Shown here one piece after another: positions 1-11,219 of a stretch of 64,000 nucleotides of DNA. Every line of letters starts with the position of its first letter. The first letter of the stretch is position 1. A program made the translations under genes and the position numbers. The stretch lies in contig JAEHOE010000091.1 of assembly GCA_016858145.1 (NCBI GenBank), forward strand, positions 62,001-126,000, read 5' to 3'. The notes beneath the pieces were generated by a model. It did no database searches and was not told the DNA's origin. It saw nothing but the letters and a program-made list of their open reading frames with translations. This stretch comes from Edaphochlamys debaryana (lineage: Eukaryota > Chlorophyta > Chlorophyceae > Chlamydomonadales).

Positions 1-145
1 CCCGCACCCAGCCGCGTGGCCGCCCCCGCCAGCCCACCCTGCATTCCTCGCCCGTTCCCTCCCCTCCCCATGAGGCCATGACGTACTGTCGCTCTCCCGC
101 TCAGCTACAAACACCCCCCCCCCCACCCCTCCCCCCACCCCTCAC

Positions 146-1136
146 GTAGTACTCGGTGGTCCACACCAGCGGAACTCCGTCAATGGCACAACCAAACGCC
201 TCGAAGGCAGCGTTGTAGGCCTTCGGGGGGGGGAGGGGGGAAGAAGGTGAGGAGGCGCCCAGGGGACCAGGGCCCAGCAGCCCAACTCCCACCGCGCTGC
301 ACCCTGCTGTGCCTCCCCGCCCGTGGCCCCAGGCCCCCACCAGCACCAACAGGGGGCACAGGGAACATGGCCCGTGTTCCATTCACCCATACCGCAGCGC
401 CCCAACCCCAACTCCACCGTCGCCTTGGTCCCCCGTCTGACCCGTCGGGCTCGCCATGTATCCCCCTTCGGAAAAATGCCCCCGTCTAACCCTCCCCCAG
501 CTTCAGTCTGCCCCTGCACCCACCATCCTGGGCTCCCTCTTTCCCTCCTCTGCACGCCCCCCAGCCCCCGCCGCGTGCACCGGATTCCCTCCCTCTTCCC
601 CCCCCCCGGTGCGTGCCTTGCGGTGCAGCTCCTCGGTCTCCACGATCACTCCATCGCAGCTGGGGGGGGGCATGGGTAAGGGAGGGGCGGCAAAGGGCAG
701 GGCGGGAGGGGTGTTGTGATGGCAGGGAGGCGGGGCACTCTGGCTGGTGCAGAGGGGGGCGGAGGGGAGTGAGCGAATCCCTTGGGGCCTGGACAGACGA
801 CCCTGGGGTGTGGAGGAGGAGCCCCTCGTGGTCAACAGTCCCTCGCCCCCCCCCCCCCAGCATCCATGCATGCCTTGCACGGGTCCGGACCCAAGTCTGC
901 CCAAGCACAGAACTGATCCAGGTGCTTCGTACTCACTCGAACAGCAGCGCCGAGGTCTTGGCGTGGGCGACCACAGCCCCGCGAGCGAGGGAGCCCGCAT
1001 CCGTGCGAGGGCCCGCAGCGGGCGCGCAAGAGCGAGTCGCGAGAGACGCAGTCGACGGACCGCGGGCGCTGAAGGGAGTGGCCCTGGCGCGAGCGCCCGC
1101 GGCCGCGAGCCCACTGCGCTGTGCAAGCAACTGCAT
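146..1136 (-). CDS. Plastid HAD-superfamily (CbbY-like) hydrolase, 5' part only
   Basis: Three exons, 1136-937, 659-617 and 220-146, join in frame; the rest lies beyond the left edge. Exon 1 encodes about 55 residues rich in Ala, Arg and Ser with few acids, which looks like a chloroplast transit peptide, then runs into the HAD motif I strand. The junction of exons 1 and 2 creates LLFDCDGVIVETEELHRK, the DxDG nucleophile and acid motif of HAD phosphatases. Exon 3 (AYNAAFEAFG...VWTTEYY) matches the helical cap start of plant and algal CbbY-like proteins. That family dephosphorylates sugar phosphates; in plants a CbbY-type enzyme removes the Rubisco inhibitor xylulose 1,5-bisphosphate, but substrate cannot be assigned here. 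Intron 2 uses a GC donor (AAG|GCACGC at 616-615). The start is the first ATG of the open frame. Motifs II-IV are not visible. Confidence 0.88.
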
Positions 1137-2652
1137 GGCGAACGAGGCGGTTCTATACTATCAGCCGCTGCACGCAGCACGACCTATGGTATGAATATAC
1201 TGTTGTTCAGGCTAAACAATTGCGTGAGCAGCCAAGCGCACGCAACTGTTGCCGCGGATGCGGACCGGATAAGGGTTTGGCACGCGGCTGAGTACCGACA
1301 CGCACCGTAGCCGATGCCGCGATGGCTTGCAGCCATCATAAGCAGCAAGCAGGAGAGGAGGGGGGCCGGGGGTTTCTGGTATGGACGCCGAACGGCAGGG
1401 TTTGGCACGGCATCGGCATGGCCCTCGCGCGAAATGGCGCGAGCAGGGCAGTGGTCGTGTCTCCTCCCTGTTCTGGCGGACTTACTGCGAGTGCCGAGGA
1501 CGTTGCAGCCCCCCACCCCACCCTTTGGCCTGCATGAAGGAGGGGCGATGGAGGGGGGCGTGGGGGCGGTGGTCCTGGCTCCAGGGTCCCACCGACTGCC
1601 GTTGTTCCCGGCCGCCCACAGCTCGGTCCGGCAGGGCAGCCTGTGCGTCCGCCTCGTGCGGCCCTCCGCAGCTTGTGACCTAGAGTCCGCCGCGGGGGCC
1701 GGGGGCCATGCCCTTCGTTCCCCTCAGTCTGCCGCAGTCCGCACTGGCATTACATACCGGTACGACCTACCCGTGCTGCGTCGAACTCCGTAGGTCAGTG
1801 AGACCTCAGACATGTTCAGGGGTTGAAGCAGCTGACAAACCGATTTGCGTGATCAAGACACGCCAATACGCAAACCTCAAGTCATATCTATACCGTTTTG
1901 TCCACGGCCTTCAGTTCCGAAGCCGCCCCAGCCAATCAAGCCCGCCCGCGGACAGGAACCCGCCTGCCCGCCATTCTCGCAGCGTTATCACCCATCCATT
2001 GCGGTACACACAGACATGCAGACCGAGGCTCCTGAGAGGCCCTCATATCTCACTCCCTCTGCTCCCTCGCTAGAGCTGCCACGCCTATGCAGCCACTGTT
2101 GGCGGCCCATCTGAAAGGCCTTTCCGTTGACACAGGTGTACAACATAAATGCCGAATCGACTCTGGTAGTGACCCAGGTCCGACGGCTGGTCTTACGAAG
2201 GTATGAAACGATATTCAATAATCAATGTCATGCATGGTACGAATTGTCTCTGATCCGCTCGCTTGAATGTGGGCATACACACTCTGGCGCATTCATGAAA
2301 GACGCGACCGCGCTGTTTTGGCTGCGTGCAGGGCCCCCCGCCCCCCGCCACGTCCCTGGCCCCTGGGGCCAAGCCCACGGCACCATCCACCCCTCCAACC
2401 CTACACACAATGCATTTAGCATTCGTCATGTTTTGAAAAAGCCCCGCCCGAAAGGGTGGTGCGCTCATCTACCGACCCGGGATTTCATGTACTTCAGTTG
2501 TTCACATGGCGTCGCATGGTCACTTGCATGCGTGGTCACGGTCCGTGGGCCAGGGTCGTTCCAAGCCCCAGCAAACGGGGGTCCGCCGGCAGCAATATTC
2601 CGCCCAGTTTCAGACGATGAAGCAAGAAGCGCGCTCAATGCAGGCGCCGCCG
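1137..2652. other. Intergenic region between two minus-strand genes
   Basis: This stretch holds the promoter side of the HAD gene and the 3' flank of the protease-SRCR gene. It is less GC-rich than the genes. The only element I can point to is a pair of TATA-like strings on the minus strand within about 70 bases upstream of the HAD start (around 1150-1160 and 1192-1202). I see no convincing gene. Confidence 0.5.
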
Positions 2653-5600
2653 CTACACGTTGTAGACCTTGAAGCACACGTAGTCGACGGCGGTGTTGGC
2701 CGCGTTGGCCAGGCAGGCGTCGCTGGCGGTGGTGAGCGCAAGGCGCATGGTCTTGCAGCGGCCGTCGTCGTAGTGCACGAAGAAGGTGCAGCCCGAGCTC
2801 TGCTCGCACAGGGCCCGGCAGCCGCTGAGGTCGGTGTCTGCGGGGGTCGGGGTCGGGGTCGGGGTCGGGGTCAGGGGCGTTCAAAGCGGGTGGGAGGGCC
2901 GGAGTCGGGGTTTGCAGGGCACGGCGAGAGCAGGGGCTGTCTGCCGGTGCTCCTGGGGAGCGGGGAAGGGGAGCGAGGGAGGGCTGTGGGCCCAGGGGCC
3001 GCCGATAGGCCTATGGGTGTCCCCACGGGCTCAGAGCAGATGGAGGAGTCGAGGCATGCGGGCGGTGGGACCCACTGGTGAAGGAGTAGTTGCAGGCGGC
3101 GAGGTCCACCACGTAGCCGGAGGCCGTCCAGTCGTTGACGCAGTAGTAGTTGTCTGGGGGACGGGGGGAGGGGGTGGGAGGGAAGGGAAGGGGCTCGGCG
3201 GGGGCCAGGGGGGACCGGCGGTGGACTTCGCCCGCAGCTGCAGCGCCACGCACTTCCCGCCACAGCCGCTGGGCGCTGCGGGCGGTGTGCGGGTGGGTGC
3301 CTGGACGACTCACTCCAGTTGGTGCGCACCCAGCAGGTGGTGTCGATGCCGCCCCGCTCGCCGTTGTAGCCCTTGGGGCCGCACAGGGGGTCGGCCTTGA
3401 GCACGCAGAGGGAGTCGGTGGTCCACACGTAGAAGAGGCAGCTGGGGGGGAAGGGAAGGGGGCCGGGGGATTTGGGGCAGCCTGGTTTGGGTCGTCAAAA
3501 GCAGAGAGCAGTCTACTGCCGGGATGAGCAGAACCACATGCACTCCGCCCCGCCATACTGCTACGCCTCCCCTCCCCTCCCGCCCCGCCCTTCGCCCGTC
3601 GCACCCTGAGTTGGCTCGGCACCGGTCGGCGCATGTCTCCTTGGAGTCCGCGGACCGGATCTCCAGCTCAATGCCCGCCATGTCCCGCCCGGGGTAGCAC
3701 CAGGAGCCCCACCGCACCGCGGGCGGCGGCGGTGGGGGCGGCAGGGAGGGCCAGGTCGGCCGGTAGGGCGGGGGCGGCGCAGGCGGCGACGGCGGCCGGG
3801 GCGCGGCGGTGCACCGCACCCCCAGGTCCTCTGTGTGGCTGCAGTCGTTGACGCCCCAGCCGCTGTGGCTGCACTGCTCCAGGCGCTGAGCCGCCGCTGC
3901 GTCGCACACCACATTGTCCTGCGGGGGGAGGGGCGCGCGGGCTTAGGATGTGCGCGCATTGGTGCCCATCATTAGTTGGGGCTTGGAAGGAGCACTCTCG
4001 AGCGCAGCCGTCTGCACCACACCGCGGCGCCAACACCCAGCGGCGGGGCCATGCGGCTGTGCCCACTCTGGCGCCCGCGTCAGCCACATGTGTGTGCGGC
4101 CGCTCACCAGCAGGATGGGGCCGGTGCCGGGGGCGGTCGCCCCGGCGGTGAACACGGTGCCGCCCGCGAAGCCCAGCTGGCGGCAGGCCACCACCGCCAC
4201 CGCGTCCGTCGCCCCGTCGTCGCTGCGGTTGGCAAAGCGGACCGTGTGAGGGGAGGAGACAGGCGAGCATGGAGGGGCACAAGGGAGGGAGACCAGAGGT
4301 AGGGCCGCACGCCGGGTCGTGAGGTTTGGACCCGGGGCTGCAGGGGGGCACCGCCCTGGCTACAACTGCATGGTGGTACAGCTGGACACACAAGCCGCCC
4401 ACCCAGCGGGCGCCACTCAGCGTTGAGCAGCTCCCCCGGCCCTGCAGACGGCGGCACCCCCCTCCCCCCGCCGCCCCCCCCCCCCTCACCACACGGTGCC
4501 CCAGACGCTGCCGTTGTAGACCTCGAGCCGCCCCTGCAATCCGCCCTCAGCAATCCGTACATCGCCGAGCGCTGCACGCACACACAGGGCTCCATGGACA
4601 GAGCTCTCGGGGCGATGCGCGTTGCACGCGCACATGCATGCAGCTGGCCGTGACCTCGGCCTTCCGGCTCCACCCTGCCGTGCCCCCCCCCCGCACCCAC
4701 CCAGCGTGCAGGTGACCCCCACGTCCTCCGAGTGGCCGCAGTTGTCCACGGTCCAGCCGCTGCTGCGGCACTCGCTGATCTTGGTGTGGCTGCCCGGGTC
4801 GCACACCACGTCGTCCTGAGGGGGGGGAGGGTCAGGGCGAGGAGGTCAGGAGGGGAAGCGGAGCCACCATGAAGACCCCAGCAAACGCTGAGCGCCCACA
4901 CTGGCCTCAGCCGCCCTGCGCTGGTGGCCAGGGGCCCGGGGTCAGGGCAGTGCCCCAGTCCACGCACCAGGAGGATGTCTCCAGAGCCGCCCCCGGCTGT
5001 GTAGTACGCCCCCCGGACAGCCCCATGGAGCGGCAGGCCACACGTGCGGCGTTCTCGTTGAAGCCGTCGTCGCTGCGTGGGGGGCGGCGGGTGCGGCAGG
5101 CAACGGGCGTTCAAGGGAACGGAGCCTTGTCCGTTGCGCGGAGCCCGGGGTTGCACAGCAGGTCTTCGAGCCCCCACTCCTCCACACCATGCATGAGACC
5201 CCGCGCCTCCAAGGCCCCGTGCCCCCGTGCCCCACAGACCCCGAGACCCCGCACAACCCAGAGACCCCGGTAACCCGGAGACCCCGTGACACAGGGACCC
5301 CACGACCCTGCGAACCCCTAACCCCCTGACCGCACCACCCTGCAACCTAGAAACCCAGCGACCTCACGACCCGGACACCCCGGGAAGATCTCGCGACCCC
5401 GCAACCCCACGAGCGCCCGCAACCCCTCCTGGTCTTCCCCCTCACCAGACCGTCCCCCAGGCCCCGCTGTAGTAGACCTCCAGCCGCCCACTGAGCTCCG
5501 TCCCTCCAGCCAGCCGGACGTCCCCATCTGCACAGCGCAGGAGGCAACACGGCGAGTCTGGGGGGGAACGGAAGCCTGGCAGGTCTTATCAAGTGAAGCC

Positions 5601-8600
5601 CTTACCTGTCAGTTGTCTGACGGGCGGAGAAGGGGGTGTTGGTGAAGGGGGCCGGGGGGGCTTGGGTGATGGCGGCTTCGGAGGGCGTGGTGACGGCGGT
5701 TTTGGCGGCCGGGGTGAGGGGGGTGCAGGAGGCTTGGGTGGTTTAGGTTCTGGAGACGGCGGCTTTGGGCCCGGAGGACGCGGCGGCTGAGGTGATGGCG
5801 GCTTTGGTGACGGGGGTTTGGGGGGCTTTGGAGACGGCGGCTTTGGGTGTGGGGAGGGCGGCTTGGGCGACGGGGGCTTGGGGGATGGGGGCCGCGGAGG
5901 TTTGGGCGACGGCGGTTTTGGTGAGGGCGGTCGAGGGGACGGGGGTTTGGGGGATGGGGGCTGCGGGGGTTTGGGCGACGGCGGTTTGGGTGAGGGCGGT
6001 CGAGGGGACGGGGGCTTGGGCGGACGGGGGAACGGCGGTCGTGGGGACGGGGGCTTGGGCGGACGAGGAGACGGCGGTCGAGGGGACGGCGGCTTGGGCG
6101 GGCGCGGAGAGGGCGGTCGAGGGGAGGGCGGCTTGGGGCTTGGGGGCCGCGGGCTGGGCGGCGGGGGCGGCATGATTCGGGAGTAGAGGCAGGTCTTGCG
6201 GGATGTCACCACGAAGGCAACGGAGCTCTTGAGCAGTGCAAGTCCATTGAGCTGTGCGGAGAAGCTGAAGCCGGCGCAGGCGGGGGAGGCACCGCAGAGC
6301 GATGCCATGATGCGGGGCTCGGTGCCCACGTAGGCCTCGTCGGGGAGGTTGAAGTCGGTGGGGGTGTCGGAGTCCTTGCGCACCGTGTAGCCGTCCGCAG
6401 GGGGGCAGCTGCGGGCGGCGGGAGGATGGGCATTGGGCGGGGTGTAAGCGTGTGAAAGAGTGACGGGGGGCAGGCAGTGGGCGGGTTCAGGCCGGGTAGG
6501 GTCTCCCAGGGCCCTGCACGCGTCTGGTCAGTGTGTACGGACCGTACAGCAGCGGCTGATGCACTTTTGCGCCCCGACCCAGTCGGGCTGCAGAGGCAGG
6601 CCCCGCCGACCGGCGGCACCGCCCCAGCCTGGGCGTACATGGTGGGGATGTGCGGCATGCGGCACTCGAGGGTGGGGTCCCAGCGGTAGCGGCACAGGTC
6701 CACCACCATGCGCCGCCCCTTGGTGTCGTCCAACATCTCTGGGGGGAGGGAAAGAGTGGGGACACACGAATGCGGGGAGGGCGAGTTTTTGGGCGATCAA
6801 GTGCTGAACTAGCCTTCAGCATGTGCGAGTTGCATAGCTTCAACTGGTAACTTCACGCTCGGTCTGAGCTTGATCAGGCGAGATTTGACCGGAGTCGCGC
6901 AACATCCTCGCGCGGCAGCTGCGCGCACAGCAGACGGAACTACCTCGCTCTTCGCCTGACAGTATGCCATATGGCCAAACGGATACGTGCATAGCTCCTC
7001 GGGTTCGATACGCGATTTGGTGCGACTGCTGTGAACACATCAAGTTTGGCTCTGGTCGAAAGGTCCCCTCTCAATGAACCGTCATGTTGTAGGGGTGCAA
7101 CATGGCATCGCGGGGTGTATGTGCCGACCGACCGACTTGTGTGTGGCTCCATGGCAGCATGCAGGCACCTGCACGACACTGCTCCACACCCCACCCCACC
7201 CCACCCCACCCCATCGCGCCCACCTCTCGCCTGCACCACCAGGCGGTACTCCTCCAGCACCTTCTGCGTGCCCTGGTCCAGCAGCGCAATCAGGTTGAAG
7301 TGGGGGTCCTCCGCCGATCCGCCCCCGCCGTTGTCCGCCGCCCGCAGCGCCTCGTGCAGCTGCAGCCGGTCCGCGTACTCCTCGTCCAGGGCCCAGTTGG
7401 CGGCGGCGCGGGTGCGGAAGGACAGGTACAGGTTCCTGGGGGTGGGGTGAGTGGCGGTGTCATGTCCCCGCCAACGCAACGTCTCCTTCATTTGTGCAAC
7501 CCCTTCCTCCCCCCCCCTCACTTGCTGTAGTCCGCCAGCCAGTCGGGCAGGATGCGCACCGCCACCCCCTGCGGCCCCGCGCCCGTGTCGGGGATGGTCA
7601 CGTTGGGCACCGCCGCGGCCGCCTCGGGCAGCAGCGCCCTGCTGAGCACGGCCAGGGGGGTGGCCCAGCCCAGGCGCAGCAGCTCGGGCGCCGAGGGGCA
7701 GGCGGCGTAGGCGAGGCCCATGAAGGTGCTGCCGTCCATGTACTCGGCGCCGTCGCGGAAGCCGTGGAACAGGCCAAAGTCTGGGGAGGGCAGGTGGGGG
7801 AGTGGAGGATGTTGAGAGCCAAGCAAGGCCACTTCAAGCCTGCCTTGCTCCCCGCACCCACTGTGGATGAGCTCCTGCATGACTGTACCAGGCTTGAACA
7901 CGCCCTGCGGCAGAGGACAAAAACGCTCGCCAGGCGGAAGGTTGCGGTAGGCACCCGCTGGTACTTGGGACACCCCGCGTGGGTAGCGTGCGTGCACGCA
8001 CGCACCAGCTCTCCCGGGTTGAGCCAGGACGCTTTGCCCCGCTGCTCCGAGCGGCCGTTGAACAGGCAGCCCGTGCCTTGGGGCATGATGTACATGATGT
8101 GCGTGAAGGACCGAAAAAGGCCTGGACGGTTCGGGCGCCCGGGCCGCAAGCACGGAGGGTCAGGAACACGTGGTCGGTCGGCTCAGGCAGACAGGCAGGC
8201 AGGAAGTGCTGAAGCGAACGAGGTGCCGCGCGCTACAGCTGGTGCACACCTCCATCCCACACGGCCCCGTAGCACCTGCACACCGCTCGCTCGCCCAGGC
8301 TCGCCTCCCGTTTATGTCTTTGCGCCCAACTGCCCGGAAGGCCCGACCCACCTCCCAGCTGCCACCTCGCCTCCTCCTGCGCCTCGTTCCCCACCGCCAG
8401 GGTGCTGCACGTGACAGCTTCCCAGGAGCAGGGGAGCGCCAGCTCCATCACCTGGGGGGCGGAGGGTTGAAGAGCAGGTGGCGGCCGCGTACGGTACGGC
8501 AGCACGTGTACGGCAGTGGAGTTAACAACGGCAAGGATGGAGCCTTGCGGATGCATCCAGGGCTGGTTGGGCGAGTGGGAGCAGCATGGGGCTCCACGAG

Positions 8601-11219
8601 CTCTGCCTGGGCGGCGCGAGGCGGGGCCCAGCCACCCAGCTCCAGCCACACACGCACGCGCCCACCCACCCTCGAGCGGTTCTGGTTGATCCGCATGGTT
8701 CCGTAGCTGCACGCCGCCAGCTGCCACGCCCCGCCCCGCTCGCCCCACAGCGTCGCCGCCACTCGATCTGCGTTGGCGCCCGGGTACTCGCCGCAGTCCC
8801 ACGACTCGGTCAGCCGCAGCACCAGCACCAGAAGGTTGACCGTCGCGTTGACCGCCAGGCCTCTGCTGGCAGAGAGCGAGGACCTGCGCGGGGGCGGGGG
8901 CGGGGCCTCAGGTAAGCTGCGGCAGTCAGAACGGCCACCCATCCGGCTTGTGCTGGTGTGCAAAGATCATGACAGCAACCAACGATGTCAGGGCACCACC
9001 AGCAGGGCATACAGTCAGCCGCCGGTCAACAGACCCTGCAAAGCCCTGGCCTCCACCCACGTGATGGTCACGTTGGTCACGCTGGCGCAGGCGTACGGCA
9101 GGACCAGCGACGGGGTGCACAACTGCCGGCGGCGAAGCAGGCGGGACGGGGCGGGACGAAACCATTAGTCATGAGCCATTAGTCATTGCCCACGCATCAC
9201 GCGTCATCACACACCCCACAACACACGATGCCCCCGCCCTCACCTGAGAGGCAAGCACTCCCAGCTGTGCGCCTGTGCCTGCCCATGCTAGCTAGGGGCC
9301 GTTGGGCCCCCTCGCTCCCCCCTCCCACCCACCCCCCTCCCCTCACCAGCGCCAGCTCGCTCCCCGCCGGCAGCAGCTGCTGCGTGGCGTTGCTGCGCGG
9401 CTGCCCGGGCAGTGCGAAGGCGGTCGAGTCGTTGGCCCGGAGCAGGAACCACAGGCGCTCGTTAAGGTGGTTGTCGGACATGCTCAGAGTGCCCTGGGCA
9501 GGGAGGGGGGGGAGTGAGGGCCGCTGAAGGTGGGCTGCAGCACATGACTGACATGACTGACATGCAGAAGAAGAAGGCGAGCCTTTAAGGCCCCTCCCCA
9601 CACGCCACACGCCCCTCCATCGCTGGTCTCACCGTGAGGGGGAAGGGCCGCATGGCGGACGCGGGCGGGTTGGGGGGCCGGGGCCGCCTGCGGGGCAGGC
9701 CCAACCGACAACGGACAACCGTCAACTGTTACCGATGGATGGCATGCCGATCATCTAGAGCTCCAAGGCCACGGTTAGGCACAGATACCCCTCTCTAGAG
9801 TCTCTGCCCAACCTCCGCCCGTGTGTGTGTGCATACGCACCTGGGCGGCAGGGGCGGCCGCGGCGGCCGCGGGGGGCGGGGTGAGGGCGGCGAGGGGGAT
9901 CGAGGCTTGGAGGGAAGGGGTGGCTTGGGAAGGGGAGGACGCGGGGAAGGTGGCCGTGGGGGCCTTGGCTTGGGGGGAAGGGGTGGCTTGGGAAATGGAG
10001 GACGTGGCAAGAGCGACCCTGGAGGCCTTGGCTTGGGCGGCAGTGGCGGCCGAGGCGGAGACGGTGGCTTGGGGAAGGGCGGTCGAGGGGGCCTCGGGGG
10101 GAGGGGGGGGCTTGGGGAAGGGGGGGCGCGGCGCTCCTGAGAGGGAGGGGGAGGGAGGGGGCCGTAGGGGCGGCGAGGGGCCGGGGACGAGGGCGCACAA
10201 CCGGGCGGAAGCCGTAGGTAGTGAGGCCATGGATGGGCTCTACATGTCTACACGCCCACAGCACAGGCCGCAGGGCGCGGGCCCCGGGCCTCAGAGGCCC
10301 AGGGGCGGCCCTGCATCAACCGCACGGCACCAGTGGCCATGCACGCATCAGCGCCCAAGCCACGCCAGGCGGGTGCATGCTCCGGCTGCCGCGTGCCCAG
10401 CGGCCCGAGGTCGCCCCGCGCAGCTAGCCAGCCTGGCCAGCCACGCACCGGCGCCACCGCATGTCCCGCGCCCCTGCCCCTGACGCGCCCCTGCCCCCCA
10501 GCGCCCGGGGTGTGCAGTCGGCCCCAGACGCGCCTCCTACCGCTGCACAGGTACGCCCGCCCCCTGCCTCGTCCACGCGCTCTTCACACTGGAGGGCTCC
10601 TCCCGGCTCCTTCCGCTCCCACACCCAGGCATCTCGGGCCCACCCTCGCTCCGCGCTCATATGCCCTACCGCTCAACGAGGTATCCATCCGCCTAGGGCT
10701 GAGCAGGGCTGGGACGACGGACCCCATGTTCCCGGCTTGTTCGTACCGGCCCCGAAGCGAGGCCCACAGCGGCAGACGACGGGTGTGACTACGCATAACC
10801 GGTACGCATATATACCACCGCACGAACCGACACTCGTCCCCCGGGATGACCCTTCAGGTTGTGACTTAGATGCGCCTGCCCAACTAGCCGGCCGACGCGG
10901 CCGTGCTCCGGCGGGCCCTTGACCTCTCGCGTTCCTACCCCCAAACTTTCGGCCTCAAGGTGGGCGAGGTTCACAGTAAGCGCCTAGCGAGCTTCGCTCT
11001 GGTTTGTACAGCCCTAGGCGTCGGACCTCGTTTATGTGTATGATCAGGCGCTGCGCGTCGCTGCTCCGCCCACCGACCCGGTGGGATTCCTTCCATGGGC
11101 GTGTTCCACCAGTGTCACCTTCGTCGCGCGGAAGGGGGCGCCCTACCTTGCGCTTCATGCCGAAGTCCAGAGAGGAGGAGCAGGGCTGCCCCGAGCGCCA
11201 GCGCCAGCCAGGAGGCCAT
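2653..11219 (-). CDS. Secreted M11 (gametolysin-type) metalloprotease with Pro-rich hinges, SRCR and PAN-like domains
   Basis: Exons: 11219-11147, at least one unplaced, 10136-9841, 9687-9633, 9493-9347, 9122-9061, 8883-8670, 8451-8352, 8121-8006, 7904-7862, 7780-7522, 7435-7224, 6738-6579, 6408-5606, 5527-5446, 5072-4968, 4815-4701, 4571-4490, 4222-4108, 3918-3605, 3441-3314, 3153-3076, 2837-2653. About 1,250 residues. Exon 1 is a signal peptide ([18 protein letters not shown]). A Pro-rich hinge follows, then an M11 domain whose zinc site, QELIHNFGLFHG, spans the 7862/7780 intron; Gln in the first metal position is known from Volvox and Chlamydomonas M11 enzymes. Next come a Cys-rich PAN-like segment, a long PPSPxP hinge (5650-6175), two six-Cys SRCR domains and two PAN-like repeats ending at TAG. 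It probably acts in the extracellular matrix. Exon 5072-4968 is one base short of frame. Exon 1 ends in phase 1 but the first hinge exon starts in phase 0, hence the missing exon. Confidence 0.82.
2843..2872. repeat. Hexamer microsatellite (GGGGTC) x5
   Basis: Five perfect copies of GGGGTC on the plus strand, just inside the last intron of the protease-SRCR gene. On the gene's strand this is a (GACCCC) run directly before the acceptor AG, so it doubles as the C-rich tract. Confidence 0.85.
3605..5527 (-). other. Two tandem SRCR domains from duplicated exon triplets
   Basis: SRCR 1 is built from exons 5527-5446 (82 nt), 5072-4968 (105 nt) and 4815-4701 (115 nt). SRCR 2 is built from 4571-4490 (82 nt), 4222-4108 (115 nt) and the start of 3918-3605. 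Intron positions and phases are the same in both: after WGTV-TG, and before DNVVC or DDVVC. Each domain has the group A cysteine set (VCDDG, ACR, VVCD, EC or QC, NC or DC, VTC or VRC). Matching exon lengths and phases point to tandem exon duplication. Confidence 0.88.
5205..5430 (-). repeat. Degenerate GACCCCG-type tandem repeat in an intron
   Basis: About 225 bases of imperfect short repeats (variants of GAGACCCCG, CAACCC and CGACCC on the plus strand) fill the intron between the first two SRCR exons. No open frame or known element is apparent. Confidence 0.7.
5650..6175 (-). other. Pherophorin-like PPSP(R/K)P hinge repeat within the coding exon
   Basis: On the minus strand this exon part encodes an almost uninterrupted run of PPSPRP, PPSPKP and PPRPP units, about 175 residues. 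Such hydroxyproline-rich rods are typical of algal cell-wall and extracellular-matrix proteins and are usually heavily O-glycosylated. It separates the protease and PAN-like half from the SRCR half. The Gly-rich frames seen on the opposite strand are shadows of it. Confidence 0.92.

Noticed and set aside
5593..6186. Gly-rich frames (GDGGLGGRG type) on the plus strand
   Set aside because: They are the antisense of the PPSPxP hinge, which lies in frame between recognisable Cys-rich domains on the minus strand.
9755..10264. Alternative Ala/Ser-rich or His/Arg-rich frames across the first Pro-rich exon
   Set aside because: Only the frame giving [20 protein letters not shown] joins in phase with the following exon.
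10450..10550. Candidate second exon of the protease gene (frame [16 protein letters not shown])
   Set aside because: Its acceptor phase fits exon 1, but its donor leaves phase 2, which does not fit the phase 0 Pro-rich exon, so I left the missing exon unplaced.
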